Source: Stomoxys calcitrans (Eukaryota > Arthropoda > Insecta > Diptera > Muscidae). Taken from it: a stretch of DNA of 64,000 nucleotides. The stretch spans positions 126,034,811 to 126,098,810 of the forward strand of contig NC_081553.1 in the NCBI RefSeq assembly GCF_963082655.1. Reading direction: 5' to 3'. Of this stretch, positions 1-8,938 are shown piece by piece. Below the pieces are notes generated by a model. That model searched no databases, was not told where the DNA came from, and saw nothing but the letters and a program-made list of their open reading frames with translations. Made by a program: the position numbers and the translations under genes. Position 1 is the stretch's first letter. Every line of letters starts with the position of its first letter.

Positions 1-378
1 GTCCAGATCTACCATATAGACCGATATCCCGATTTATAGTCTTGGTCCCATAAAGTCGCATTTATAATCCGATTTCACTTAAATTTTACACAGTGACTTA
101 TGCTAAGCAATTCGACATCCGTTTAGTGCATGGTTCAAATCGGTTTAATTTTAGATATAGCTACTTAAAAGACCAATATTTTGTTATACGCAATTGAAAA
201 ATGACTTGTACTTATAAGTATTTGGTCCAAATCGGAACATGTTTCGATACAGCTGCTATGGGGCATAAGGTATGCATTTTTCACCGGATTTTGACGAAAG
301 GTGTTTTACATATATACCCGAGGTGGTGGGTATCCAAAGTTCGGCCCGGCCGAACTTAACGCCTTTTTACTTGTTTTT
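1..378 (+). mobile_element. Family B DINE-1-like element, 3' part (cut by window edge)
   Basis: The window opens inside a B array ('agaccgatatcccgatttatagtcttggtcccataaa'-type unit, here split over several phrases) and runs to a complete B 3' terminus. The terminus has the 'gctatggggcataaggtatgc' segment, 'gaggtggtgggtatcc', a perfect 10-bp palindrome arm pair at 337-357 centred on base 347, and the tail 'aacgcctttttacttg' plus a T run. No coding capacity is visible. The family assignment to DINE-1/Helentron-associated elements rests on remembered architecture (hairpin close to a T-rich 3' end), not on a database match. Confidence 0.75.
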
Positions 379-385
379 AGTATTT

Positions 386-476
386 GGAGCGCACAACAAG
401 CCGATTACTGGTGTAGGTGTTATCCATAGGGGCTTGGGGCGTATAAACATCCGCGCCCTCTTTTCTACCTAACCTA
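386..476 (+). repeat. Dispersed repeat ending in CCTAACCTAA
   Basis: This 90-bp stretch ('gcacaacaagccgattactgg' at one end, 'cctaacctaa' at the other) recurs at 1779-2455, where a mariner fold-back has split it, and on the minus strand at 42273-42335 next to a LINE. The CCTAA-type tail is what some non-LTR element 3' ends look like, but no coding part is attached here. Confidence 0.6.
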
Positions 477-652
477 ACCAAGCCTACTATCAAAGACCTT
501 TAATTTAAGTCCTTTATTATAGCAATCTACATGTCCTGTTGAATGTCTGGTCATTACTCAGATACTTGGATCCTTTTATTAATATCAGTCTCTCGATCAT
601 CCTTGTTTGGTTCTAAGAACTTTACATTTTTACTGGTTTGACAGAAATTCGG

Positions 653-889
653 TGATCGTCATGCCACTTTAAGTTGATCTATGTCCACGTCCGTTCGTCT
701 GTCGCAAGCATGCTAACTTTCGAACAAATACTTTCTATTAGTACAGGTCGGTTGGGGTTGTAAATGCGCCATATTGGTTCATATTTTGGTATAGCTTTCA
801 TATAAACCGATCTTCCGGTTATACTTCTTGAGCCTCTAAAGAGCGAAATTCTCATCCGATTTGGCCAAAATTGTGCACAATTATTTCTA
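653..889 (+). mobile_element. Family A fragment (5' internal part)
   Basis: The stretch carries the A landmarks 'gatcgtcatg', a degraded 'gtccgttcgtctgtcg' block, 'aagcatgctaactttcg', 'aggtcggttgggg' and one 'tatagctttcatataaaccgatc' unit. It lacks the TATACCC start. It stops abruptly at the TA dinucleotide where the mariner relic begins, so mariner probably inserted into it. Confidence 0.65.
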
Positions 890-1605
890 AAGGGTAATTT
901 TTTAGCTATTATCTGTTTGGCAACACTAGTTTAAACAGGTCACACACGTTTCGAGTTGTATTTCATTGTCAAACATCTTCAGTTTGGTCTATAATTTAAC
1001 CATGAATCGTCTTACAAATGAATAACGCTTGCAAATTGTTGAATTCCATTATGAAAATGCGTGCTCTGTTAAAAAAATTTGATCGCGCGCTTCTTCCATT
1101 TTACGACGAACCTCATTTTTGGCTCATTGGGTACGTAAATAAGCAGAATTGTCGATTTTGGAGTGAAGCTCAGCCAGAAGCATTTCAAGAGCTACCAATG
1201 CATCCGGAAAAGGTCAGAGTTTGGTACGTTTTATGGGCTGGTGGCATCATTGGACCGTAATTCTCCAAATATAATATGAATCGTAACGTAACTGTGAATG
1301 GTGAGCGCTATCGTGAGATGATACCCACTTTTTTTTTGTCCAAAATGCAATATCTTGTCTTGCATGACATGTGGTTTCAACAAGACGGTGCTACACAGCT
1401 CGCATGACAATAAACATATTGAGAGGCGCGTTCGGTGAACATTTTATTTCACGTTCGGTACCACCTAGATCGTGTGATTTAGCGCCTTTAGACTATTTTT
1501 TGTGGTGCTATATTAAAGCTCATGTCTATACAGACAAACCCGCTCAATTGACGGATTGGAAGACAACATTGACGCATTTTTTCGTGTCAAATACTCAAAG
1601 GTGCG
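890..1605 (+). pseudogene. Mariner-like transposase relic
   Basis: The left end reads AAGGGTAATTTTTTA directly after TA (888-889), resembling the terminal repeat of the fold-back copy at 1819. A decayed start of transposase follows near 1002. The frame 1018-1260 still shows DEPHFWLIGYVNKQNCRFW-type residues, with the second catalytic-Asp region written as D-E-P-H-F-W, and ends in AGGIIGP. A later frame (1371-1649) shows the block around PPRSCDLAPLDYFLWCYIKA, where the third catalytic Asp of the DDE/D triad is expected. The first catalytic region is deleted. Frames are broken by stops and indels, so the copy is dead. Membership of the IS630-Tc1-mariner superfamily is clear from these motifs; the subfamily is not certain. 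Confidence 0.85.
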
Positions 1606-1735
1606 TAAGCTCGTTCCGGTACATAGGACCGTTTGCTGCGGGAACGTGATGGTCATTGATTATTAAAAGCCACAACAAAAAAAAAACTCGGCTTGTGAAA
1701 TCGACCATCATAGGCACTCAGTATTTAAGCAATGA
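1605..1735 (+). repeat. Direct repeat copy 1 (LINE-flanking sequence)
   Basis: The segment 'gctcgttccggtacatag' through 'cactcagtatttaagcaa' recurs with about 10% divergence at 2458-2580, and a related form lies at 42450-42545 just upstream of LINE coding sequence. It therefore appears to be part of a LINE-associated dispersed repeat. It has no coding frame I can assign. Confidence 0.6.
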
Positions 1736-1778
1736 AAGCAAAGCAAGATTTTCTTTTTCGAGGTTACCTTTTAGTTTT

Positions 1779-2455
1779 AGAGCGTACAACAAGCCGATTA
1801 CTGGCTTAGGTTTATGTAAAGGGTGATTTTTTTGAGGTTAGGATTTCATGCATTAGTATTTGACAGATCACGTGGGATTTCAGACATGGTGTCAAAGAGA
1901 AAGATGCTCAGTATGCTTTGACATTTCATCATGAATAGACTTACTAACGAGCAACGCTTGCAAATCATTGAATTTTATTAGCAAAATCAGTGTTCGGTTC
2001 GAAATGTGTTCAAATTTTGACAAATTTTGTTCAGCGATGAGGCTCATTTCTGGTTGAATGGCTACGTAAATAAGCAAAATTGCCGCATTTGAGTGAAGAG
2101 CAACCAGAAGCCGTTCAAGAACTGCCATGCATCCCGAAAAATGCACTGTTTGGTGTGCATTGGACCGTATTTTTCAAAGATGCTGTTGGACGCAACGTTT
2201 ACGGTGAATGAACACATTTCGAACCGAACACTGATTTTGGTAATAAAATTCAATGATTTGCAAGCGTTGCTCGTTAGTAAGTCTATTCATGATGAAATGT
2301 CAAAGCATACTGAGCATCTTTCTCTTTGACACCATGTCTGAAATCCCACGTGATCTGTCAAATACTAATGCATGAAAATCCTAACCTCAAAAAAATCACC
2401 CTTTATATAGTGGCATGGGGCAGATTAATACCTGCACCCTCATTTCAACCTAACC
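1779..2455 (+). repeat. CCTAA-tailed repeat split by a mariner insertion
   Basis: The left half (1779-1818, 'acaacaagccgattactgg') and right half (2404-2455, '...cctcatttcaacctaacctaa') together rebuild the uninterrupted copy at 386-476. The break coincides with the TA target duplication of the 585-bp mariner fold-back. Confidence 0.7.
1819..2403 (+). mobile_element. Mariner-derived fold-back element with 194-bp inverted arms
   Basis: The element is bounded by TA at 1817-1818 and 2404-2405. Its ends are AAGGGTGATTTTTTTGAGG and the exact reverse complement. The left arm (1819-2012) and right arm (2209-2403) are inverted copies with only a mismatch and a 1-nt indel noticed. Each arm contains the mariner 5' region including the transposase start (MNRLTNEQRLQIIEFY-type residues, then a stop). 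The roughly 196-bp centre is a transposase scrap with the residues F-S-D-E-A-H-F-W-L-N-G-Y-V-N-K-Q-N-C (FSDEAHFWL... region) and then a premature stop. So one mariner 5' end has been duplicated head to head around an internal fragment. It cannot code for transposase and could only have moved with help from another copy. Confidence 0.9.
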
Positions 2456-2457
2456 TA

Positions 2458-2705
2458 AGCTCGTTCCGGTACATAGAATCGATCGCTGTGGAAACGTTGT
2501 GGCCATTGGTTGTTTAAAGCCACAAAAAAAAACTCGGCTTGTAAAATCAACCATCATAGGCACTCAGTATTTAAGCAAGAGCAGTTGCCGCCCGCGCCTC
2601 TTACTGAGACTCTCAGCAATGTTACCGCTGATTGTCCGCGACTGCAGTTTCAGCTACTCCGTATACGAAGCATCCCACCATCCGCGACCTGTGGACGTCT
2701 ATCGA
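2458..2705 (+). repeat. Direct repeat copy 2 (longer)
   Basis: This copy matches 1605-1735 over its first 120 bp and continues through 'ctgagactctcagcaatg' and 'cagctactccgtat' to 'gacctgtggacg'. The same order of blocks is found at 42450-42640, upstream of the second LINE copy. The two frames here are interrupted and no protein family is recognised. Confidence 0.6.
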
Positions 2706-2727
2706 AATCTCGATAGCTGTCAAACGA

Positions 2728-2995
2728 ATGAGGATATTCACTTGAAATTTTGCACAGATACTTCTTAAGGTCATTGGGGATTGCATATATATCAACCTCC
2801 CGATTTGAAATTTTGAGCTCCTGGAAGCTGCAATTTTTATCGGATTTGGCTGAAATTTTGCACATAGTGTTCGGTTACGACTTCCAATTGCCGTATTAAG
2901 TACGGTCTAGAACCTGATATAGTTCCCATATAAACTGATCTCCCGATTTGAGATCTTGAGACTCTGGATGGCGCAATTGTTATCAGATTTGTACA
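2728..2995 (+). mobile_element. Family D array fragment
   Basis: Two diverged units are present: 'cttgaaattttgcacagatacttctta', then 'atcaacctcccgatttg', 'tggctgaaattttgcacatag' and 'tagttcccatataaactgatctcccg'. Both ends are missing. The 'atctcccgatttg...cttgag' wording is typical of the D subfamily seen on the minus strand at 59336-60105. Confidence 0.6.
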
Positions 2996-3060
2996 AACGG
3001 ATATTATCCGGCTGCAGACCGTAGAGTTCTCGTTTCTTTAACGAATAAAATAAACAAAAT

Positions 3061-3224
3061 ACAAGTAAAAGTGTGCTAAGTTCGGCCGGACCGAATCTTG
3101 CGAACCCACCACCATGGATTCTGCCCAAATATGGGAGCTATATCTAATTATAGACCAAATTGGACCGTATTTGGGGCAGTTGTTGGATCATAACAGAACA
3201 CTATATATATGATGGAGGGTATAA
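3061..3224 (-). mobile_element. Minimal family D element (about 165 bp)
   Basis: On the minus strand this has a 5' end reading tataccctccatc and a 3' end with 'gattcggtccggccgaacttagcac' wording and 'cttttacttg', but only about one internal unit between them. The hairpin arms TTCGG and CCGAA lie at 3081-3085 and 3091-3095. It is the shortest copy in the window with both termini, so it probably arose by internal deletion. Confidence 0.65.
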
Positions 3225-4031
3225 AAATAGAGATATTGATATTGATAGAGATTTTGTACATTTCGAAGATGGGCTATATCGGCCTATATCTTGATAAAGC
3301 CCCTATATAGACCTATCCGCCGATCTGGGGTCTTAGGCCCATAAAAGCCAAATTTATTACCCGATTTTGCTGAAATTTGGGACAGTGAGTTGCATTAGGC
3401 CCTTCGATATCCATCTTCAATTTGTCCCAGATCGGTCCAGATTTGGATATAGCTGCGATATAGACGGATCTCTTGATTTAAGGTTTTGTGTCCATAAAAA
3501 GCGCAGCATTTATGACGCCGAAATTTGGAACAGTGAGTTGCGTTAGGCCCTTCAACATTCTTCTTCAATTTGGCTCAGATCGGTCCAGATTTGGGTATAG
3601 CTGCCATATGGACCAATCTCTAGATTTAAGGTCTTGGAGTCATTAAAGGCGAATTTATTGTCCGATTTCGCCGAAATTTAGGACAGTGAGCTGTGTTAGT
3701 CTCTTCGACATTTTTTTGCAACTTGGCCGAAATCGGTCCATATTTGGATATAGTTGCCATAAAGACCGGTATCTCGATTTAAAGTCTTGGCTCCATAAAA
3801 GGCGCATTTGTAATCCGATTTCATTGATATTTGACACAGTGACTTATGTTAAGCTTTTCGACATCCGTGTCGTATATGGTTCAGATCGGTTTATGTTAAG
3901 ATATAGCTACTAAAAATACCAATATTGTGTTATCCAAATCGGACTGTATTTCGATGTAGCTGCTATGGGGCATAAGGTATGCATTTTTCACCGGATTTTG
4001 ACGAAAGGTGGTTTACATATATACCCAAGTG
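3225..4031 (+). mobile_element. Family B element, both termini lost
   Basis: The copy starts at 'aaaaatagagatattga', which in complete B copies lies after the GTCCGTC block, and joins the D element in that A/T-rich string. It holds about four 'gatatagctgccatatagaccgatc' units with 'gaaatttgggacagtgag' spacers and reaches the 'gctatggggcataaggtatgc' 3' module at 3960-3984. It then breaks off at 'atacccaagtgggtaa' without the hairpin. Confidence 0.7.
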
Positions 4032-4939
4032 GGTAATTGTTTAACTTAAAACTAGTAGAGTGTTTGTTAATATCAGCAAACTTATTTGCCTAAGTTTAAA
4101 TAGTATTGGCATCCCTAATACATGTGCACGTATTTTGGGTAAGAGTTTAGGCAGCAAAACCATCTTTCCTGGTTATGGGTATTTCACCTTGTCTGTAAAA
4201 AATTTATAGTTTTTATTAGCTTCATATAAAATTCACTTTACTTTTTACTAAGTAAAAGGTTCACTTGCTCCACACTATAGGACACACACACACGCCCATG
4301 CACAGTCATACATGAACATTGATCTTTGCTATGCATTGGCGGCTATATTTCCAATCCTAGTGAAAAAAAACCTCCTTTCGATATGTTTGTATTTTAAATG
4401 CATGGAACTCGTGCGCCCTAATGTATTCTCTTCACTGGTCATAATTCTTCAATTCGTCCTTTTTTGTTATTTCCCGTTTATTTGTGAACTTCTTGTTGCC
4501 TGAATGGCTGGTTGGTTGCCTTTTTTTGTCGAATATTCAACGGAAATTATTAAGTTTTTTGTTTGTTTTGTTCCTCTCATGCCTGCAAGCCACCAACATG
4601 GTTGGAATGTAAATTTGTGAATATTCTTCTTGTGATCATAAATATGATGGCAAAGGATTTGTGTGGGATTTTATTACCTTAATTACGTAATAAAAGGGAA
4701 TTGTTATTTTTTCATATGAGTTTTTATGAATTGTTCATTGCGGGGATGCTATTTAAATGGCAATAGAAGATTTAATAGAAAAATTTTGTTGTCGACAGAT
4801 ACAACGTACTCCCGGTCTGAAATTTATTTGCAAAAATATTTGATAGTAGATAGTATCACAAGTGACTGTCAAAGTGGATAGTGTGAATAAAACCTTGTAA
4901 CAAACTTCACGGTAGCTGGTTGTCTTGAAACATAAGGTT
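4032..4939. other. No gene recognised; A/T-rich spacer
   Basis: The stretch is A/T-rich with a short (AC)n run near 4284-4295 and homopolymer T tracts. The frame at 4312-4503 (63 codons, hydrophobic and cysteine-containing) has no family resemblance I recognise and no coding context. No repeat module of families A-E is visible. Confidence 0.5.
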
Positions 4940-5037
4940 AAGTCCTCCTTTCACCTAATACTGACGATGTGTAAGAGAGTTTGAGTCAAGTAAAACTTTT
5001 CCAACAAAAGGTGTCGAACTGCGACACGGCGCACTGT
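4940..5037 (+). mobile_element. Diverged SINE fragment
   Basis: The order 'cctcctttcacctaatactg', 'gtgtaagagagttt', 'aaaacttttccaacaaaaggtgtcg' and 'actgcgacacggcg' parallels the central part of the tRNA-derived SINE at 51794-52071 ('cattgtgaggtacc', 'caaagaggtgtcacactgcgg' in that copy). The tRNA-like head and the 3' end are missing. Confidence 0.5.
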
Positions 5038-5120
5038 GTTGCAATTTTGGCCTCAAAACTGTCATTTTATCCGAAATTGAAATTTCAAGCTATAACAAAA
5101 TATTCGAAAAGATAAAAATT

Positions 5121-5334
5121 CTCTTTGACTTCTTGAGTTTTTTGAGGGTGTAATTCTTATCCGATTTGGTTGAAATTTTGCACATGTTATGGCACATGGT
5201 CTGAAACAGTCCATAACTTGATATAGCAGCAATTCTTATCCAACCTGGCTGAAAATTTGCACGGGTCGTTTTGGTATGACTTCCAACAACTGTGCCAAGG
5301 ATGGTCTATCGGTTCATAACCTAATGCAGCTGCA
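5121..5334 (+). mobile_element. Family A fragment
   Basis: The fragment holds two diverged units with 'gacttcttgag', 'cttatccgatttggttgaaattttgcac' and 'gacttccaacaactgtgcc'. Both ends are missing. It abuts the minus-strand family C element. Confidence 0.6.
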
Positions 5335-6706
5335 ATTTAATCCGATCTACTCCCAAATACCTTTATTTGAGCCCCATATTGCAATGGTCACTAAAAAATT
5401 GCTGTTTGAGGGGTATTTTGGGAAAGGGGTATACCCCCAGAAAATTGGTCCCGAAACTGGGTATCAATTCTTGCTCTACCCTCCAATACCTATCATTTAA
5501 GCTGCACATTGACATGGTCGGTAAATATGCCCGATTTAGGGGTGTTTTGGGGATTGCGGTGGTCCCCCAAACATCAAGCCCGAAAAATATATCAGCAATG
5601 TGCTCTATTCTCATATAACTATATATCATTTATTTGAACCCCATATTGCCATTGACCTCAAAATTGGATATCAAATTTGTTTTCTAATCTGATTTAAACT
5701 CCTTATTGCAAAAGTCAGCAAATATGTCCGGTTTGGGGTATTGGCATTTAACTCTATAAATATTTAGTTCCACTCTCTTTTAGACCCAAATTGTCTTGGT
5801 GGGCAAATACGTCCTATTTGGGGGTTGTTATGGTGGTGGGACGACCGCTAGACAGTTGGCCCCTAATGTTGATATCAGATAGGTGGTCTACTCCCAAATA
5901 CCTTTAATTTGAGCCCCATATTTCCATAGTCGGCAAATATGACCGGCTTGAGGGGTGTTTTGGGGGATGGGCGGCCACTCAGTGAGTTGGCCTTGAAAAT
6001 ATATATCGGATTCGTGTTCCACTTTAAAAAAAAAACTCTTATTTCAGCCTCATATTGCAATATTCAGCAAATACTTCCCATTTGGGTGGTGTTGTGAGGG
6101 TGGGTGCCCATAGACACTTTTCCCGAATATTGATATCAGATTCGTGCTTTACTCCTAAAGACCTTTCATTTCAGCCCCATATTCCTATAGTCGTAAATTT
6201 GTCCCCTTTGGGGGATGTTTTTGGGGACTGTCGACCCCCCAAAACTTGGTCCTATATTTGGATATCATATTCGAATTCTACACTTAAATACCTTTAATTT
6301 AAGCCCCATATTCGCATGGTCAGTAAATGAGTCCTGTTTGGGGGGTGTTTTGGAGAAGGGGTGGACCCCCAGAAACGTAGTCTCACATTAAGATATTAGA
6401 TTCGTATTCTACTCATAAATACCTTTCATTTGGGTCCCATATTGCCATGGTCGGTAAATATGTTCGATTTAGGGGTGTTTTGGGGCTTGGGGTGGTCCCC
6501 CTAGCATTTCGTCTGACAATTGGATATCAGATATGTTTTTTTTTAATCCAAAATACCTTTCCATTGAGTCCCATATTGTATAAATATATATTTTGTAGGT
6601 TTTAGGGTGGGGCGGCCCCCTAGGTATCCCATCCGAAATTTGGATACCAAATTTTTATTTTTAGGGTACTATATGAGAGCACACAAAGTTTCGTTTAAAT
6701 CGCAGG
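5335..6706 (-). mobile_element. Family C (Helitron-like) element, truncated
   Basis: Around ten units of about 120-135 bp run on the minus strand, each with 'atttgagccccatattgc' wording on the plus strand, a G-rich 'ggggtgttttgggg' block and 'gatatcagattcg'. The right side continues through 'ggataccaaatttttattttt' and 'atgagagcacacaaag', which correspond to the 5' part of the C copy at 60655. The extreme 5' start and the CTAGT 3' end are both absent. No Rep/helicase coding sequence is present. Confidence 0.7.
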
Positions 6707-7286
6707 ATCGGTCTATATGGCAGCTATAACCGAATCTGAACCGATTTGGGTCAAATTAACGAAGAATGTCGAAGGGTCTAACACAACTCACTGTTCCAAA
6801 TTTCATCAAATTTGGTTAAAAAAGTGGCTTCTATGGGCCTTAGACCCTAAATCGGAGGATCGGTCTATATGGCAGCTATATCCAAATCTGGACCGATTTG
6901 GGCCAAATTGACGAAGGATGTTGAAAGACCTAACACAACTCACTGTCCGAAATTTCAGCAAAATCGGATAATAAATATGGCTTTTATGGGCCTAAGACCC
7001 TAAATCGGCCGACCGGTATATATGGGGGCTATATCAAGATATAGTCCGTTATAGCCCATTTTCGAACTTAACCTGCTTTTGGACTAAAAAAGAAGCTGTG
7101 CAAAGTTTCAGCTCAATATCTCTATTTTTGAAGACTGTAGCGTGACGGACGGACATGTCTAGATCGTCTTAGATTTTTACGCTGATGAAGAATATGTGTA
7201 CTTTATAGGGTCGGAAATGAATATTTCGATGTGTTGCAAATGGAATGACAAAATGAATATACCCCCATCATACGGTGGTGGGTATA
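6707..7286 (-). mobile_element. Family B element, 3' truncated
   Basis: On the minus strand the 5' terminus is complete: 'tatacccaccacc' at 7286 leftwards, then the cttgatc-type block and the 'gtccgtc' block. Two to three units ('gatcggtctatatggcagctat' on the plus strand) follow before the copy ends at the family C junction. The plus strand shows 'cttcatcagcgtaaaaatctaagacg' wording in reverse, diagnostic of B. Confidence 0.7.
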
Positions 7287-7585
7287 AAAATAAATCCAAA
7301 TAAACTAAGGAAGAGTTTTAAAATTACTATTGTCTGGCATCGACCTACATCATGACAAAGTATTCTCCCAATAATTAGGTGTCATTAATTTTGACCAGCC
7401 GGCATTCAATACTACTGTGGCCTTGTGCATATAATCGGCATCTCTTACCTTTTGCAGGCTGTGGATGAGAAGATAGCAATTTTTGAATTTTAGCTTAGCT
7501 TTTCTAAGATTTTCAAAAATTGGTTTGTACAGCAATTATGAATGCATAGTATTGGTTCTTATTATCACAATCATCCAACGAATAA
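7287..7585. other. No gene recognised
   Basis: About 300 bp of sequence between a B(-) and an A(+) element. The minus-strand frame at 7350-7535 (61 codons) has no motif or neighbour that supports it. No repeat module is visible. Confidence 0.4.
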
Positions 7586-7654
7586 ATTTTAAAATAGGAG
7601 TCTTGTAACCAAGTACTCCGTCTTAAACGAAATATATGTGTATTCGAATATTCG

Positions 7655-7701
7655 AATTAGTATACCCCCATCCTCCACCATAGGATGGGGGTATACTAAT
7701 T
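7655..7701. repeat. Perfect 20-bp inverted repeat at the A 5' end
   Basis: The arm 7655-7674 (AATTAGTATACCCCCATCCT) is the exact reverse complement of 7682-7701, with a 7-nt loop. It is formed because the first 40 bp of family A also occurs in the opposite direction just to the left. It looks like the remains of two A elements placed head to head. Confidence 0.8.
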
Positions 7702-8836
7702 TCGTCATTCTATTTGAAACACCTGGAAATATGCGTCTGAGACCCCATAAAGTATATATATTTTTGATCGTCATGTCATTTTAAGTCGATCTACCCATGT
7801 CCGTCCGTCCGTCTGTCTGTCGACAGCACGCTAAATTTCGAAGGAGTAAAGCTAGCCACTTGAAATTTTGCACAAATACTTCTTATTAGTGTAGGTCGGT
7901 TGGTATTGTAAATGGGCCATATCGGTCCATGTTTTGATATAGCTGCCATATAAACCGATCTTGGGTCTTGACTTCTTGAGCCTCTAGAGTGCGCAATTCT
8001 TATCCGATTGGGATGAAATTTTGCACGACGTGTTTTGTTATGACATCCAACAACTGTGTAAAGTATGGTTCAAATCGGTCTATAACCTGATATAGCTGCC
8101 ATATAAACCGATATTGGGTCTTGACTTCTTGAGCCTCTAGAGTGCGCAATTCTTATCCGATTGGAATGAAATTTTGCACGACGTGTTTTGTTATTATATC
8201 CAACAAATGTGCCAAGTATGGTTGTAATCGGTCCATAACCTGATATAGCTGTCATATAAACCGATCTTGGGTCTTGACTTCTTGAGCCTCTAGAGGGCGC
8301 AATTCTTATCCAATTTGAATGAATTTTGGCACGTAGTATTTTGTTATGATATCCAACAACTGTGCCAAATATGGTTCAAATCGGTTCATAACCTGATATA
8401 GCTGTCATATAAACCGATCTTGGATCTTGACTCCTTGAGCCTGTAGAGGTCGCAATTATTATCCGATTTGCCTGAAATTTTGTACGACGGATTCTCTCAT
8501 GACCATTAACATACGTGTTTATTATGGTCTGAATCGGTTTATAGCCTGATATAGCTCCCATATAAATCGATCTCTCTATTTTACTTCTTGAGCCCACAAA
8601 GGGCGCAATTCTTATTCGAATTGGCTGACATTTTACACAGGTCTCCAACATATAATTTAATTGTAGTCCAAACCGGACCATATCTTGATATCGCTCTAAT
8701 AGCAGAGCAAATCTTTTCTTATATCCTTTTTTTGCCTAAGAAGAGATGTCGGGAAAAGAACTCGACATATGCGATCCATGGTGGAGGGTATATAAGATTC
8801 GGCCCGGCCGAACTTAGCACGCTTTTACTTGTTTTT
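7664..8836 (+). mobile_element. Family A element, complete
   Basis: The order is: 5' palindrome, 'gaccccataaagtatatata', 'gatcgtcatg', the GTCCGTCCGTCTGTCTGTCG block at 7800, 'cgctaaatttcg', 'taaagctagcc', then five units whose 'accgatct' marks fall at 7957, 8110, 8263, 8416 and 8569, exactly 153 bp apart. The 3' end has 'ccatggtggagggtatataag', the hairpin TTCGGCCCGGCCGAA at 8798-8812 and 'cttttacttgttttt'. It has no coding capacity. This is the cleanest reference copy of family A in the window. Confidence 0.85.
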
Positions 8837-8938
8837 GCCTAGAAAGAGTTACCGTGCAAAGAACTCAACAAATGCGATCCATGGTGGAGGGTATATAAGA
8901 TTAGGGCCGGTCGAACCTAGCACGTTCTTACTTGTTTA
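8837..8938 (+). mobile_element. Extra family A 3' terminus in tandem
   Basis: Directly after the first 3' end a second one follows: 'gcctagaaagagttaccg', 'aatgcgatccatggtgg', 'agggtatataagatt', a degraded hairpin 'agggccggtcgaacct' and 'acgttcttacttgttt'. No array precedes it. It is a duplicated 3' tail rather than a second full element. Confidence 0.75.

Noticed and set aside
337..357. Rho-independent terminator
   Set aside because: The G/C hairpin followed by T-rich sequence looks like a bacterial terminator, but it is the conserved 3' end of a eukaryotic transposon family and is found at each element end.
5137..5334. Separate new repeat family
   Set aside because: The phrases fit two worn family A units once substitutions are allowed for.
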